Shown here: positions 25,658 through 34,112 of the stretch, piece by piece
Position numbering within the stretch: the stretch's first letter is position 1
Layout of the letters: each line of letters opens with the position of its first letter
Origin: Lentisphaerae bacterium GWF2_49_21
Lineage (GTDB): Bacteria > Verrucomicrobiota > Lentisphaeria > Victivallales > GWF2-50-93
Direction of reading: 5' to 3'
NCBI GenBank assembly: GCA_001804805.1
Contig: MHBH01000007.1
Span: 1 to 41,196, forward strand
Length of the DNA: 41,196 bases
The notes under the pieces: generated by a model
Seen by the model: the letters and a program-made list of their open reading frames with translations, nothing else
What the model was told of the DNA's origin: nothing
The model's database searches: none
Position numbers and translations under genes: made by a program

Positions 25658-27028
25658 TTACGAAATGATCTTCTCTATTTCGTCCTTGAATTTCGCAGCA
25701 AGATCTTCGGCGGTCTTCTCAGTCTTCGCCTCGGCGGTTATCCTTATCACAGGCTCGGTGTTTGAAGGCCTGACAAGCACCCAGCGGTCCTCCCAGTCGA
25801 TGCGGATCCCGTCGCTCGTGTTCGGCTTCTGTCCGGCATATTTTTCGCGGAGTTCGCGGATGACCTTCTGTGATGCGCGCGAACCGGAACATGAAACTTT
25901 GCTGTTTACGGTTGAATATTTCGGCATGGATTTCACGATCGCGTCGATGCTTTCATTTCGTGACGCCATCATTTCAAGGATCAGCGCCATGCCTGTGAAA
26001 CTGTCACGGCATGGATGCACGGCAGGCCATATTACACCGCCGCTCCCGCCCTCACCTCCGACAATCGCCTTCTTAACCATCATCTCGGAAGTGACATTTA
26101 TTTCACCGATCTTCGAGTATGAAATCTCGGAGCCTGAAGTTTTAACGATGTCTTCTACCGCCTTTGTAGTCGCAAGGTTGACAACCACATTTCCATGCTT
26201 CTTGGTTTTTTCCAAAACATGTGAAATCGCCAGGACAAGAGTAAGCTGTTCTCCAAGCGCCTCACCCTTGCTGCTGAGGAGGACAAGCCTGTCGGCATCG
26301 GGATCCTGGGCAAAGCCGATGTCGAATTTCCCTTCCCTGACGAGTTTGCTGAGTGCACCGAGATTTTTAGCCGCAGGTTCAGGTGTCCTTTCAAATCCCT
26401 TGTCTATGTCCGTGAAAATAGCGGTGACTTCGCATCCGAGTTCCTCGAGGAAAGTCTTCGCATAAGGAGCTCCTGCACCATTGCAGCAGTCGATAGCGAC
26501 CTTGAATTTAGACTTGCGGATGAGCTCCGAATCTATCTGGCTGAAGATCTTGTCCTTGTGTATCCCGAATGGATTTTCAGCTATATGGACATTCCTGTAT
26601 TCGCTTTCGGCGACATAGTTCGTATAAGGCTGGTTGTAGATGTCGAGAAGCTCATCGGCCTCGTTGTCGTTGAGGAATATTCCGGAGGAGTTGACAAACT
26701 TGAGTGCGTTCCATTCCTCGGGATTATGGCTTGCGCTGATGATGATTCCACCGTTAGCCCTGAGCTTGACGACAGCCATCTGGAGCGTTGGCGTTGGCAC
26801 AACTCCGAGAATATGCGGCTGGCAGCCCACGGAGAGAAGTCCGGAAATGACCGCGTTTTCGAACATTGTCCCGGTCGGCCTCGTGTCACGCGCAACAAGC
26901 ACTCGCCCTGCCCCGACATATTCGCCGAATGAAGCTGCGAAATACGCAACCAGCGAAGGCGTGAGGGATTCCCCGACGACTCCACGTACGCCGCTCACGC
27001 TGATCTTAAGGCTTGTCGACATCTTCAT
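25658..27028 (-). CDS. Phosphohexomutase (GlmM/phosphomannomutase family), active-site intact
   Basis: A 456-residue alpha-D-phosphohexomutase with all four signature loops. The phosphoserine loop is SASHNPEEWN (Ser100), the metal loop is QDPDADR (Asp242, 244, 246), the sugar loop is GGEGGSGGV, and the phosphate loop is RPSNTEPVIRI. It moves phosphate between C1 and C6 of a hexose or hexosamine phosphate; the archaeal-like pattern fits either phosphoglucosamine mutase or phosphomannomutase. The start at 27028 follows CGGAG; the open frame back to 27121 would overlap the upstream paralogue. The neighbouring gene, 20 bases upstream, is a catalytically broken homologue. Confidence 0.92.
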   Translation of the reverse strand: MKMSTSLKISVSGVRGVVGESLTPSLVAYFAASFGEYVGAGRVLVARDTRPTGTMFENAVISGLLSVGCQPHILGVVPTPTLQMAVVKLRANGGIIISASHNPEEWNALKFVNSSGIFLNDNEADELLDIYNQPYTNYVAESEYRNVHIAENPFGIHKDKIFSQIDSELIRKSKFKVAIDCCNGAGAPYAKTFLEELGCEVTAIFTDIDKGFERTPEPAAKNLGALSKLVREGKFDIGFAQDPDADRLVLLSSKGEALGEQLTLVLAISHVLEKTKKHGNVVVNLATTKAVEDIVKTSGSEISYSKIGEINVTSEMMVKKAIVGGEGGSGGVIWPAVHPCRDSFTGMALILEMMASRNESIDAIVKSMPKYSTVNSKVSCSGSRASQKVIRELREKYAGQKPNTSDGIRIDWEDRWVLVRPSNTEPVIRITAEAKTEKTAEDLAAKFKDEIEKIIS

Positions 27029-27048
27029 ATAAAATTTTCTCCGAAATT

Positions 27049-28407
27049 TTATCCTACCAATCTCTCCAAAAGGCTTCTCACCTGCAACGCCTTTTCCTCG
27101 GCTTCTTCTTTCGTGCGCCACTCCACAATCATCCTGATTATCGGTTCAGTCATGGCAGAACGCAGATGAACCCAGCCGTCATGCCAGTCGAAACGGAATC
27201 CATCATGCTCTGTAAGCTTTGCACCGGGAAACTGGCTTTTAAGATTCCTCAGGAGCGTATAAGCATGTGAAGAATGACAGTTCACTTTCCTTTTAATTAT
27301 ATGGTATCTTGGAATTGAGGCCGCAAGTTCGGATGAGCGCGCATTCCGAACCGCCATCGACTCGAGGATGATCCCCATCGTAAGATAGCTGTCGAATGCC
27401 GGGACAGAATCCTTCAGCGCCACACTGCCGCTGCCGTCGCCTGCGAGTTTCGCATCAAGTTCGATCATATCGTCGATTATAGGGGCCTGCCCGACTTTCG
27501 TCTTTTCAACCTTTCCATTGCACTTGGCTACAACGTCATCGAGAGTCCGCGTCGTGCACCAGTTGGTTACAACAATGCATGGTTCCTTACTCTTGAGAAG
27601 AATATGCGACGCCACCAGGGGGAAAGTATATTCTTCTGAGAGAGTTTCTCCAGTATCCGTAGTTATGGCGGTCCTGCTCATATCGCTGTTGAATACGAAT
27701 CCGATATCGGCCTTCAGATGGCTCATGAATGATTTCACCTGGAAACTGCTCCTCGGTCGCGGTTCCGGATCATGAGGGAGGATTCCTGTAGGAGTGTCGT
27801 TGAGAGGGATCAGTTCGATGCCGAGGCGTTCGGCGAAACCTTTTGCGAGACAGGACCCGGAACCTCCGCAGAAATCGGCAATGACCTTGAATTTACGTGC
27901 TGAAATCAGATTCGTATCTATAAGTCCGCAGATCTTGTCAAGATATTTATCGTAAGCTTTTTCAGGCAGCGGCTCGAGCTTTCCTATCTTGTTCCAGACG
28001 CAGTTCCTGAAATGACCGTTATGATAGACGTCAAGGAGCTCCTGCATCCTCCTGTTGTTCAGATAGGCGCCGTTTTCGCCGATCGGGACGATCGCATTCC
28101 ATTCGGCGGGATGGTGACCTGCCCCGATCAGGAGTCCTCCATCGGCTTTGAGATGAGTAACAAGAAACTGGAGGAACGGGGCAGAACAGAGTCCGGCATC
28201 GATGATCTTGCACCCGCAGCTCTGGAGGGCAGAAGTTACGGCGATATGAAGCATCGGCGATGAACTGCGGCTGTCACGGCCGATGACGACCTTTCCGCCT
28301 TCGACATATGTGCCGAACGCAGACGCGAAGTTGATGACGAGTGTCGGCGTCAGCGCCGACCCGATCTCGCCCCTCATCCCAGCAGAACCTAATCTCAGCG
28401 ACTGCAT
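27049..28407 (-). CDS. Phosphohexomutase paralogue lacking catalytic residues
   Basis: A 452-residue full-length homologue of the next gene, but with a disabled active site. The phosphoserine loop reads GAGHHPAEWN with Gly97 in place of Ser, and the metal loop reads FNSDMSR with Asn240 and Ser244 replacing two of the three Asp ligands. The sugar loop is AGDGSGSVA and the phosphate loop RSAMTEP. The reading frame is intact over the whole length, so it is not a decaying pseudogene but probably a regulatory or scaffolding pseudoenzyme. It precedes the intact mutase by 20 bases in one transcript. A heterodimer of the two is an attractive guess. Confidence 0.85.
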   Translation of the reverse strand: MQSLRLGSAGMRGEIGSALTPTLVINFASAFGTYVEGGKVVIGRDSRSSSPMLHIAVTSALQSCGCKIIDAGLCSAPFLQFLVTHLKADGGLLIGAGHHPAEWNAIVPIGENGAYLNNRRMQELLDVYHNGHFRNCVWNKIGKLEPLPEKAYDKYLDKICGLIDTNLISARKFKVIADFCGGSGSCLAKGFAERLGIELIPLNDTPTGILPHDPEPRPRSSFQVKSFMSHLKADIGFVFNSDMSRTAITTDTGETLSEEYTFPLVASHILLKSKEPCIVVTNWCTTRTLDDVVAKCNGKVEKTKVGQAPIIDDMIELDAKLAGDGSGSVALKDSVPAFDSYLTMGIILESMAVRNARSSELAASIPRYHIIKRKVNCHSSHAYTLLRNLKSQFPGAKLTEHDGFRFDWHDGWVHLRSAMTEPIIRMIVEWRTKEEAEEKALQVRSLLERLVG

Positions 28408-28590
28408 GATGCTCCAATTATATAAGAGGACTTAATTTGTTGACAGGATAACCTGTACCTTCAAGTAGGATACCGGCGCTCCATACTCTTGAAATTTACC
28501 CTCGAATCTCAGTTTTACAAAATAGATTACCTGTTAAGTCCGTTCGGTATCCTGAGGTTGCAATATACCGATTCCAATATAATTAATATC

Positions 28591-28800
28591 ATGAAGAATA
28601 TTAATTATCCCATAGAGGAAGAACTGCTTAACTGGTATTCTCTGACTCCGGGTGAAAGATGGAATGAGAGCCGGAAACTGTGGGATTTCTACATTTCAAT
28701 GGGAGGTTCCCTTGATCCCGAATCCGATACACAAAGTCCTTTCCACGCTGCGTTCCAGAAAGGTAAAACATGCTCTTTACGGTTCGCTCAAGCACCTTGA
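28591..28800 (+). CDS. Small conserved hypothetical protein
   Basis: A 69-residue protein with a distinctive core LTPGERWNESRKLWDFYISMGGSLDPESDTQSPF. Similar short proteins with ERxxESxxLW and GGSLDPEPDxQSPF are found beside toxin-like nucleotidyltransferase genes in many bacteria; here no such partner follows. The frame may begin further upstream, but ATG 28591 fits the conserved length. The next 85 bases carry an open frame without recognisable similarity, possibly the remnant of a partner gene. It lies directly before hicBA. Confidence 0.5.
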   Translation: MKNINYPIEEELLNWYSLTPGERWNESRKLWDFYISMGGSLDPESDTQSPFHAAFQKGKTCSLRFAQAP

Positions 28801-28884
28801 GGAAGCCTTATTTCTTGAAACCGGAGTTTATTCTCTTTTAAAAAATGATTCCAGCAATATATTTACTGTAAACAATAGGAATGT

Positions 28885-29085
28885 ATGGACAGGTTCAAAG
28901 TAATATTGATTGAATCGGAGGAGGGCTTTTCAGCAAGCTGTCCGTCACTCCGTGGCTGCCATTCGCAAGGAAAGACCAAGGAAGAAGCTCTCGAAAACAT
29001 AAGAGATGCAATACATGAGTGGCTCGAATCTGAGAAGGACGAGGCCAAAATGTTCCACGTATATGAAGAGGAAGTACTGGTCTGA
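28885..29085 (+). CDS. hicB: HicB-like antitoxin
   Basis: A 66-residue partial-RNase-H-fold antitoxin with the HicB pattern FKVILIESEEGFSASCPSLRGCHSQGKTKEEALENI. It contains no C-terminal DNA-binding helix, so it belongs to the short HicB type. AGGA precedes the ATG by four bases. It sits two bases ahead of hicA, the antitoxin-first order, the reverse of the canonical hicA-hicB arrangement. It should bind and block the HicA RNase and may repress the operon with help from another factor. Confidence 0.9.
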   Translation: MDRFKVILIESEEGFSASCPSLRGCHSQGKTKEEALENIRDAIHEWLESEKDEAKMFHVYEEEVLV

Positions 29086-29087
29086 CC

Positions 29088-29300
29088 ATGCCAAAGATCC
29101 CCGGTGTAAGTTCAAATGCTGCAGTCCGCGCGCTCCAAAAACTGGGCTTCACGATATTACGCCAAGGCAAGCACATTGTCATGTCCAACGGCCAGGTGAG
29201 GCTCACAATTCCGAGGCATAATCCGATAAACGCCTTCACCATGGGAGGAATCGCCTCCGATGCCGGGCTTACTCCTGAAGAATTCAAGAAACTGCTATAG
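29088..29300 (+). CDS. hicA: HicA-like mRNA interferase toxin
   Basis: A 70-residue double-stranded-RNA-binding-like toxin. The catalytic His lies in RQGKHIVM, within the typical block LGFTILRQGKHIVM followed by LTIPRHNPINAFTMGGI. HicA cleaves mRNA and is neutralised by HicB, encoded two bases upstream. Size and motifs are normal, so the pair is probably functional. Confidence 0.9.
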   Translation: MPKIPGVSSNAAVRALQKLGFTILRQGKHIVMSNGQVRLTIPRHNPINAFTMGGIASDAGLTPEEFKKLL

Positions 29301-29386
29301 TTTTCCCGGCGAGATCAAGAACCTTAAGGGACAGGAGAAGCTCAGGCGAAAAGTGATTTAAGACAACGGGTTGGATGAGCTCTAAC

Positions 29387-30142
29387 TCATTCTTTAATTT
29401 CAGAGAAGACTCCTACCGCAGATTTGGCGGATATTTTCTGGTTCTTGGAATATGCAACTCCCGCGCTTTCCCTGATTTTTCCTGGGTTGTCTCCATTAAT
29501 CCAGTTTTCAACAATGGCATCAACGATGAACGAGCCTGGATACATGAACTGTGTTGTCATCAGGAGAGGATGCCCTCCGAGCTTCTCCAGTCTCGTCTTA
29601 AAATACGCTTCACTCTTGCAGCACAGGACAATGCAATCAGGAATTTTTGCCTGTCTGCCAGACTTCTCCGGCAAAGGAAGGTTGAAATCCATCAGACCAT
29701 TATGTCCGATATAAACCACAAGGTCATATGTGCCACTTTGAACCGCCAGCTCAAAATCCTGGATGCATTTTCTTATCGCTGTGCCCCTGTAGGCCTGCGC
29801 GAAAAGGACAACATTGGAGTTTTCCAAACGGTAAGTCCTAGTCCTAAGGACATCTCCCTTTGCCACCTCCTGCTTTTCCAGCAGCTTCCATCTTTTGCTC
29901 TTGTCGAAAAAGCCTTTCAGCCCATCGGCAGTACCCCAGTAAAGATTCTTTTCCGGATCATCCCCGTTGCCAATCGCTTCAGGCACCGGGACAATCCCCT
30001 GGTTCTTGTTGTCAGCCAAGGACACAAAGACTCCAATGAACTTGTCCTTGGATGCGGACGGTACCGCCTGTTCCTCCTTGCCTGTCGATACATTTGCGAG
30101 GCAAAAGATGAAAAGGATAATGGAAAGATTTATTTTCATCAT
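29387..30142 (-). CDS. Secreted protein of unknown function with a caspase-like His/Cys pattern
   Basis: A 251-residue protein with an N-terminal signal peptide (about 1-20). The blocks YDLVVYIGHNGLMDFNLP (His147) and PDCIVLCCKSEAYF (Cys174/175) sit after successive hydrophobic strands, as the catalytic His and Cys do in caspase/gingipain-fold peptidases. Later blocks HPLLMTTQFMYPGSF and SAGVAYSKNQ are also conserved in a family I recognise only as hypothetical. A peptidase role is therefore a guess from pattern. It is encoded three bases after the RelE-like toxin gene, but probably only by co-transcription. Confidence 0.6.
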   Translation of the reverse strand: MMKINLSIILFIFCLANVSTGKEEQAVPSASKDKFIGVFVSLADNKNQGIVPVPEAIGNGDDPEKNLYWGTADGLKGFFDKSKRWKLLEKQEVAKGDVLRTRTYRLENSNVVLFAQAYRGTAIRKCIQDFELAVQSGTYDLVVYIGHNGLMDFNLPLPEKSGRQAKIPDCIVLCCKSEAYFKTRLEKLGGHPLLMTTQFMYPGSFIVDAIVENWINGDNPGKIRESAGVAYSKNQKISAKSAVGVFSEIKE

Positions 30143-30145
30143 AAA

Positions 30146-30403
30146 TCAATCCCCATAATGAGTTTTTGCGCGATGGATGAATACAACCTTGTTTTTCTCG
30201 TCAACCGTATAGACTATCCTGTCCTTGAAGGTCAGCCTGAAAGAATAGAATCCGTCCAGGTCTCCGACCAGCTTTTTCCCACAGTGCGGATTCTGAGCGA
30301 TGGTGTTGATGCAGATTTCCCTGAGCTTGTTCTTGAGCTTCGGAGTGAGCTTGTCAATATCTTTTACTGCAGTCCGTGTAAAGCGAATTTCGTAGCTGCT
30401 CAC
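30146..30403 (-). CDS. RelE/ParE-superfamily toxin
   Basis: An 85-residue basic toxin of the RelE/YoeB superfamily: EIRFTRTAVKDIDKLTPKLKNKL in the N-terminal helix pair, GDLDGFYSFRLTFKDRIVYTVDE in the beta sheet, and a C-terminal HRAKTHYGD. The last matches the YoeB-type catalytic tail HxxxHY, here with H-Y-G-D. Such toxins cut mRNA at the ribosome. The start overlaps the antitoxin stop by four bases, the usual order for phd/yefM modules. Confidence 0.9.
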   Translation of the reverse strand: MSSYEIRFTRTAVKDIDKLTPKLKNKLREICINTIAQNPHCGKKLVGDLDGFYSFRLTFKDRIVYTVDEKNKVVFIHRAKTHYGD

Positions 30404-30660
30404 TTTTTTGCTCCAAGGACTTGATCAATTGAAAAGGTTTCACCCTTTTTCATTTCCTGGACAGACTTCTTTATGCTTTCCCGGAAGCCTGGGATGGAAA
30501 GAAGTTCCATGGATTCAATAAGAGATTCGTAATCATCCTCAGACATGAGCACGGCCGTGCCGGTGCGGTGCTGGATGCGATATGTCTTATGGCCTTTAGC
30601 CGCCCCTTTTACGAGGTCGAAAAAGCCTTTCCTTGCGATTGTCGCAGATAATGTTGTCAT
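30400..30660 (-). CDS. Phd/YefM-family antitoxin
   Basis: An 86-residue antitoxin of the Phd/YefM fold: TTLSATIARKGFFDLVKGA forms the DNA-binding region and VLMSEDDYESLIESMELL the dimer and toxin-binding helix. It neutralises the RelE-like toxin encoded directly downstream with a four-base overlap and should repress the operon. AGGAGCAGG precedes the ATG. A perfect inverted repeat lies just upstream and is the likely binding site. Confidence 0.9.
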   Translation of the reverse strand: MTTLSATIARKGFFDLVKGAAKGHKTYRIQHRTGTAVLMSEDDYESLIESMELLSIPGFRESIKKSVQEMKKGETFSIDQVLGAKK

Positions 30661-30676
30661 GATACCTGCTCCTATA

Positions 30677-30694
30677 TGTACGTTTTAACGTACA
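30677..30694 (-). promoter_or_regulatory. Palindromic operator of the Phd/RelE operon
   Basis: TGTACGTT and AACGTACA form a perfect 8-bp inverted repeat around TT, 17 bases ahead of the antitoxin start. YefM-type antitoxins bind palindromes with a TGTACA core; here each half-site carries TGTAC. It is the expected position for autoregulation. Confidence 0.75.
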
Positions 30695-30728
30695 CTAATA
30701 CGGAGAAAGACAAATGCAAGCTAATGCA

Positions 30729-30750
30729 CAGCCAAAAATGGCTTAACTAC
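30729..30750 (-). repeat. Single REP unit
   Basis: The reverse strand reads GTAGTTAA followed by AGCCA-TTTT-TGGCT, the same hairpin type as in the three BIME pairs but alone and with a changed loop. It lies between the toxin-antitoxin promoter region and the GDSL hydrolase gene. Confidence 0.75.
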
Positions 30751-30773
30751 GAACAATAGAAATACAAAGAGTT

Positions 30774-30790
30774 GCCGGCGAGACGCCGGC
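30774..30790. repeat. GC-rich intergenic hairpin
   Basis: GCCGGCG and CGCCGGC pair perfectly around AGA. It follows the single REP and precedes the end of the GDSL gene, where it could help terminate transcription, though no T-run follows on either strand. It looks like a dispersed host repeat. Confidence 0.55.
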
Positions 30791-30824
30791 GCTCCGGTCA
30801 TAATTTTCCTTCTGCGAAGGATAA

Positions 30825-31535
30825 TTATTTCAAATCTTCGCCTACTGCCTTGAGCATCATCTGGGCGACCATCTTATTGCCTGCGGCGTTAAGGTGGACT
30901 TTATCGGCTGTGAGGATTCCTTTTTCCTTGTCTTCGGGATTGTTATCCTTCAGATAGTCCTGGAACGCCTTGCGAAGATCGCAGAGCTGGGTCTTGGTGT
31001 CGGCGGCGACCTTGCGGCTGATCTCGCTGTATTCGTCTAGCATGGCGTCGAGTTTGTTTGCGCCGGCCTTCTTCTCGCCGATGACTGTCGGTGTGCAGAG
31101 TATGACTCTAGCACCGGCAGCGTTTATTTTCGTAATCAGCTCTTTAAGGCCTGCCTCGTATTTCTCCTTTGAGGTGCCATTGCCTTTTTCACTGTGCCAG
31201 ACGTCGTTGATGCCGATGTATATGTAAACGATCGTGGGTTTCTTGGAGATGACGTCCTTGTCCACGCGCGCCTGCAGGTTCGGGACCTTGTGTCCGCTTA
31301 TTCCGGCATTGACAGTCGTAATATTGAAATCAGCATGTGCGGCCTGGGCTGCTTTGGTATAGAGGGTAATATATCCGTTTGCTCCGCTTCCGCCCTGTGT
31401 TATCGAATCGCCGAAGAAAACAATGTTGTCGCCTTTGACCAGCGGTTTGACGGTGTCATCGGCGGAAAAGCACATGGCTCCTGCGGCAAGCACAGAACAC
31501 GCAATCATTAATTTCGACATCCGGGATAAATTCAT
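30825..31535 (-). CDS. Secreted SGNH/GDSL-family hydrolase
   Basis: A 236-residue exported esterase. After a signal peptide (about 1-24) come the four SGNH blocks: GDSITQGG (nucleophile Ser), a Gly in ISGHKVPN, GINDVW with the oxyanion Asn, and DKVHLNAAGN with the catalytic Asp and His. Such enzymes release acyl groups, often acetyl, from polysaccharides or lipids. TAGGAGG precedes the start. It fits the polysaccharide-degrading profile of the neighbouring region together with the sialate esterase and GH4 enzyme. Confidence 0.9.
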   Translation of the reverse strand: MNLSRMSKLMIACSVLAAGAMCFSADDTVKPLVKGDNIVFFGDSITQGGSGANGYITLYTKAAQAAHADFNITTVNAGISGHKVPNLQARVDKDVISKKPTIVYIYIGINDVWHSEKGNGTSKEKYEAGLKELITKINAAGARVILCTPTVIGEKKAGANKLDAMLDEYSEISRKVAADTKTQLCDLRKAFQDYLKDNNPEDKEKGILTADKVHLNAAGNKMVAQMMLKAVGEDLK

Positions 31536-31706
31536 TTGGTCCTCCTAAAATGAGCAGGTTAATATTTTCAGAAACCCTGCAAGATAGCATTCGTATTTAA
31601 AAAGTAAATGGGATTTCCCTTCCGGGAAATTTCATTTACACTCTTGATACTGTAATATTAAATTGTAGATTCAATCTTTTCATGAATACATAAAATGGGG
31701 TGGGAA

Positions 31707-32441
31707 ATGCTTGCAAGGACTTTTTCGGCAGCGATAAACGGCGTTGACGCATATACGGTAGAAGTGGAAGTGAACGCCACAGGACAGGGCGAGAACACGA
31801 CCGTATCTGTTGTCGGACTTCCAGATGCGGCAATCAAGGAAAGCCGGGACCGCGTCAGGTCCGCACTGCTGAGCTGCGGATACACGCATCCGTTCGGGAA
31901 CACGGTTGTCGGGCTGGCCCCGGCGGACATCCGGAAGGAGGGAGCCGCATTTGATCTTCCCATAGCGTTAAGCATGATTGCGACTACTGGAAAACTCGAC
32001 CGGGAAAAACTTTCAAGGACCATGATCGTCGGCGAGCTGGCCTTAAATGGAAGCGTTAGGCCGGTGAAGGGATTGCTGCCCATAGCCGTCCATGCCAGGA
32101 ACCTCAAGGATATCGATTCACTGCTGGTTCCGGTACAGAATGCGGCGGAAGCCGCGGTAGCGTCCGGAAAGATTCCGGTATATCCGGTGGAAAACCTCAT
32201 AGATGCAGTGAACTTCTTCTCGGGTTCGGATTCCAGGGAACCGTACAGGGAGACTATCGACGATGCTGTAGCAGTTTCAAAGAACAGGCCCGACCCTGAC
32301 TTCAACGAGGTCAAGGGCCAGGGCTATGCAAAACGGGCCATCGAGATCGCAGCGGCTGGCGGCCATAATATTTTGATGATCGGCCCTCCCGGGACTGGAA
32401 AATCGATGCTGGCTAAAAGAGTTGCGACTATACTTATTTGA
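31707..32441 (+). pseudogene. comM: comM/yifB (Mg-chelatase-like AAA ATPase), 5' half, interrupted
   Basis: About 244 residues of the YifB/ComM family: the start [22 protein letters not shown], the [17 protein letters not shown] block of the Lon-like domain and then the AAA domain up to [18 protein letters not shown] (Walker A). Sequence similarity to the family stops there; one more codon is followed by TGA. Complete proteins have about 500 residues and continue with PPL and the Walker B region. The 3' half is not in this window. ComM is a hexameric helicase that promotes branch migration in natural transformation. ATG 31707 is chosen from the conserved start; ATG 31695 is an extension. Confidence 0.9.
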
Positions 32442-34076
32442 TTTTCCAAGTTTGCCCTCGTTTATCAATTGTTGCAGTATTTCTTCATTATACCTTAAAT
32501 GGAACTGCGGAGATATGCGAACCTTATTGCCCCAAGTCTCATAGGCTATAGTTATCTTCCCATTGATCATGCTTTCTGCATATCGCTTCTTGTCTTCCGG
32601 GGGGAGATCCCGCAGGTCATGAAACATCCTTTTTAAAGTCTCGTCCTTCTTACGGACAAAGTCATGTATTAGGTGATCGTTGTTCTTGGCGGTCTCAAGA
32701 AGCTCAATCTTTTCTTCCTTGTCCTTGATTTCCGATTCAATACCGAGCATGTCATTCTTGATGGCTGACAATCTGTGCTTGAGCTCATTTTTGTCAAATC
32801 CATCATCTTCAAATATCGAGTACAGCTTTGCGCTGGCCTTTTCTTTCCTTTTCAGGTCGTCCTTTAGGCGTTTAAGATGCTCCTTTATTGAAGAAATTTC
32901 CTTATCATACTTGTTGGTGTCTAACAAGCTCCCCATACTTTTATTCCTGTTATATGGCAACATCAGGGGCTGAATTATTCTAAACCATACCTTGTCTTCC
33001 AAGTCCTCAGCCTTGCAAAAAGGCAATGGACATTTTTTCTTTTTGTTGGACAGAATTAATACCTGTGGTGCGGCAGCTGACCAGTAACAGGAATAATACC
33101 GTGGGAATGTTTTATCCTTTCGATATTTACCATGATGCGGCTTAACGACTCCTCCACATTCATCACAGACAAGTAGGTCTCTCAACCAATATAGGCTTGA
33201 TGCTTCTGAACGTTTGCTTTTCACCCTATTGAAAGTTGTCTTTTCCTGTATTTTGTCCCATTGGCCTTTAGATATTATTGCAGGGATAGGGAATATAATG
33301 TTAGAGGATTCGGGCTTGAGTATTTTTGTCCGGTGATGTCTTCCAGTTATTGGATCAATCTTATATTCATGTCTGTTCAATACATAGTGGCCATAATAGG
33401 CTGGATTCTTGAAGGCATAGGAAACCGTAATGGATGAAAAAGGCCTTTTCTTGCAAAGGACTCCATCTTCCTTTAGCTTAACAGCAATTGACCTGAGGGA
33501 CATTCCCAGATTGAGATACATGTTTACCATCCGCTTGTAAATTTCCGCCTGCTTGGGGTTAATTTCTAATTTACTGGTCTCCTTGTTCCATTTGTATCCA
33601 TAAGGCGGATGCCCTATGAAAGTTCTGTGATCGCCCCATTTGGACATTTTATTCTCAGCCATCTGCTCGCGTATTGCTTCACGCTCCCATTCGGCAATAA
33701 GAGCCATCAAGCCCATCATCAATTTCCCTGTATTAGTGGTGGGGTCTATGCCTTCATGTATGCTGAATAGCCTTATTCCATATTCTTTTAATAGTTCTTG
33801 ATATGTCAGATAGTCCCTGGCGTTTCTGGCAAACCGTGAAAGTCTTGTGAAGATTATGCCTTCAAAATGCTTTTTCTTGCCGTCATTTATCATTTCAAGA
33901 AAGCCATGCCTATGTTCGACCTTGGAACCGCTCTTGCCTTCATCGGCATATATCTTGACAAGCTCCCAGCCCTTTTGCTTGACATACCTGCAAATTTCAT
34001 CCTTCTGGGTAGTCAGGCTTTCGCCCTCTCTTACCTGTTCTTGAGTTGATACACGTATGTAGCCAGCCACTTTCAT
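32277..34076 (-). CDS. Large serine recombinase (integrase of the element)
   Basis: A recombinase of about 599 residues. The N-terminal resolvase domain starts [14 protein letters not shown] (nucleophile Ser about 9) and includes [10 protein letters not shown] and the helix [12 protein letters not shown] recombinase domain (about 160-260), a zinc ribbon with CDECGG and later Cys, and a long coiled coil (about 390-460) follow. The start at 34076 follows AGAGG. The last about 54 codons, from roughly 32440 down to 32277, are antisense comM, so the native C-terminus in the excised circle must differ. It stands at the end of the element facing attL, as expected for its integrase. Confidence 0.93.
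   Translation of the reverse strand: MKVAGYIRVSTQEQVREGESLTTQKDEICRYVKQKGWELVKIYADEGKSGSKVEHRHGFLEMINDGKKKHFEGIIFTRLSRFARNARDYLTYQELLKEYGIRLFSIHEGIDPTTNTGKLMMGLMALIAEWEREAIREQMAENKMSKWGDHRTFIGHPPYGYKWNKETSKLEINPKQAEIYKRMVNMYLNLGMSLRSIAVKLKEDGVLCKKRPFSSITVSYAFKNPAYYGHYVLNRHEYKIDPITGRHHRTKILKPESSNIIFPIPAIISKGQWDKIQEKTTFNRVKSKRSEASSLYWLRDLLVCDECGGVVKPHHGKYRKDKTFPRYYSCYWSAAAPQVLILSNKKKKCPLPFCKAEDLEDKVWFRIIQPLMLPYNRNKSMGSLLDTNKYDKEISSIKEHLKRLKDDLKRKEKASAKLYSIFEDDGFDKNELKHRLSAIKNDMLGIESEIKDKEEKIELLETAKNNDHLIHDFVRKKDETLKRMFHDLRDLPPEDKKRYAESMINGKITIAYETWGNKVRISPQFHLRYNEEILQQLINEGKLGKSNKYSRNSFSQHRFSSPGRADHQNIMAASRCDLDGPFCIALALDLVEVRVGPVL
32425..32445. other. Left attachment junction (attL) of the integrative element
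   Basis: At about 32430-32440 the comM sequence (coding AKRVATIL) gives way to AT-rich element DNA. The recombinase frame on the other strand crosses the same point. The exact crossover dinucleotide cannot be fixed without attR or an empty site. Confidence 0.65.
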
Positions 34077-34112
34077 AATCACCTCTGCTTTAAAATATAC
34101 TTTGTTTGCCGG

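Noticed and set aside
25665-26465. 266-codon plus-strand frame opposite the phosphohexomutase
   Set aside because: It mirrors the intact mutase gene and its translation is Ser-rich without motifs.
29375-30424. 349-codon open frame on the plus strand
   Set aside because: It lies antisense to the secreted protein and the RelE-like toxin, both with recognisable features and ribosome sites or overlaps. The long frame shows no domain pattern and is a shadow.
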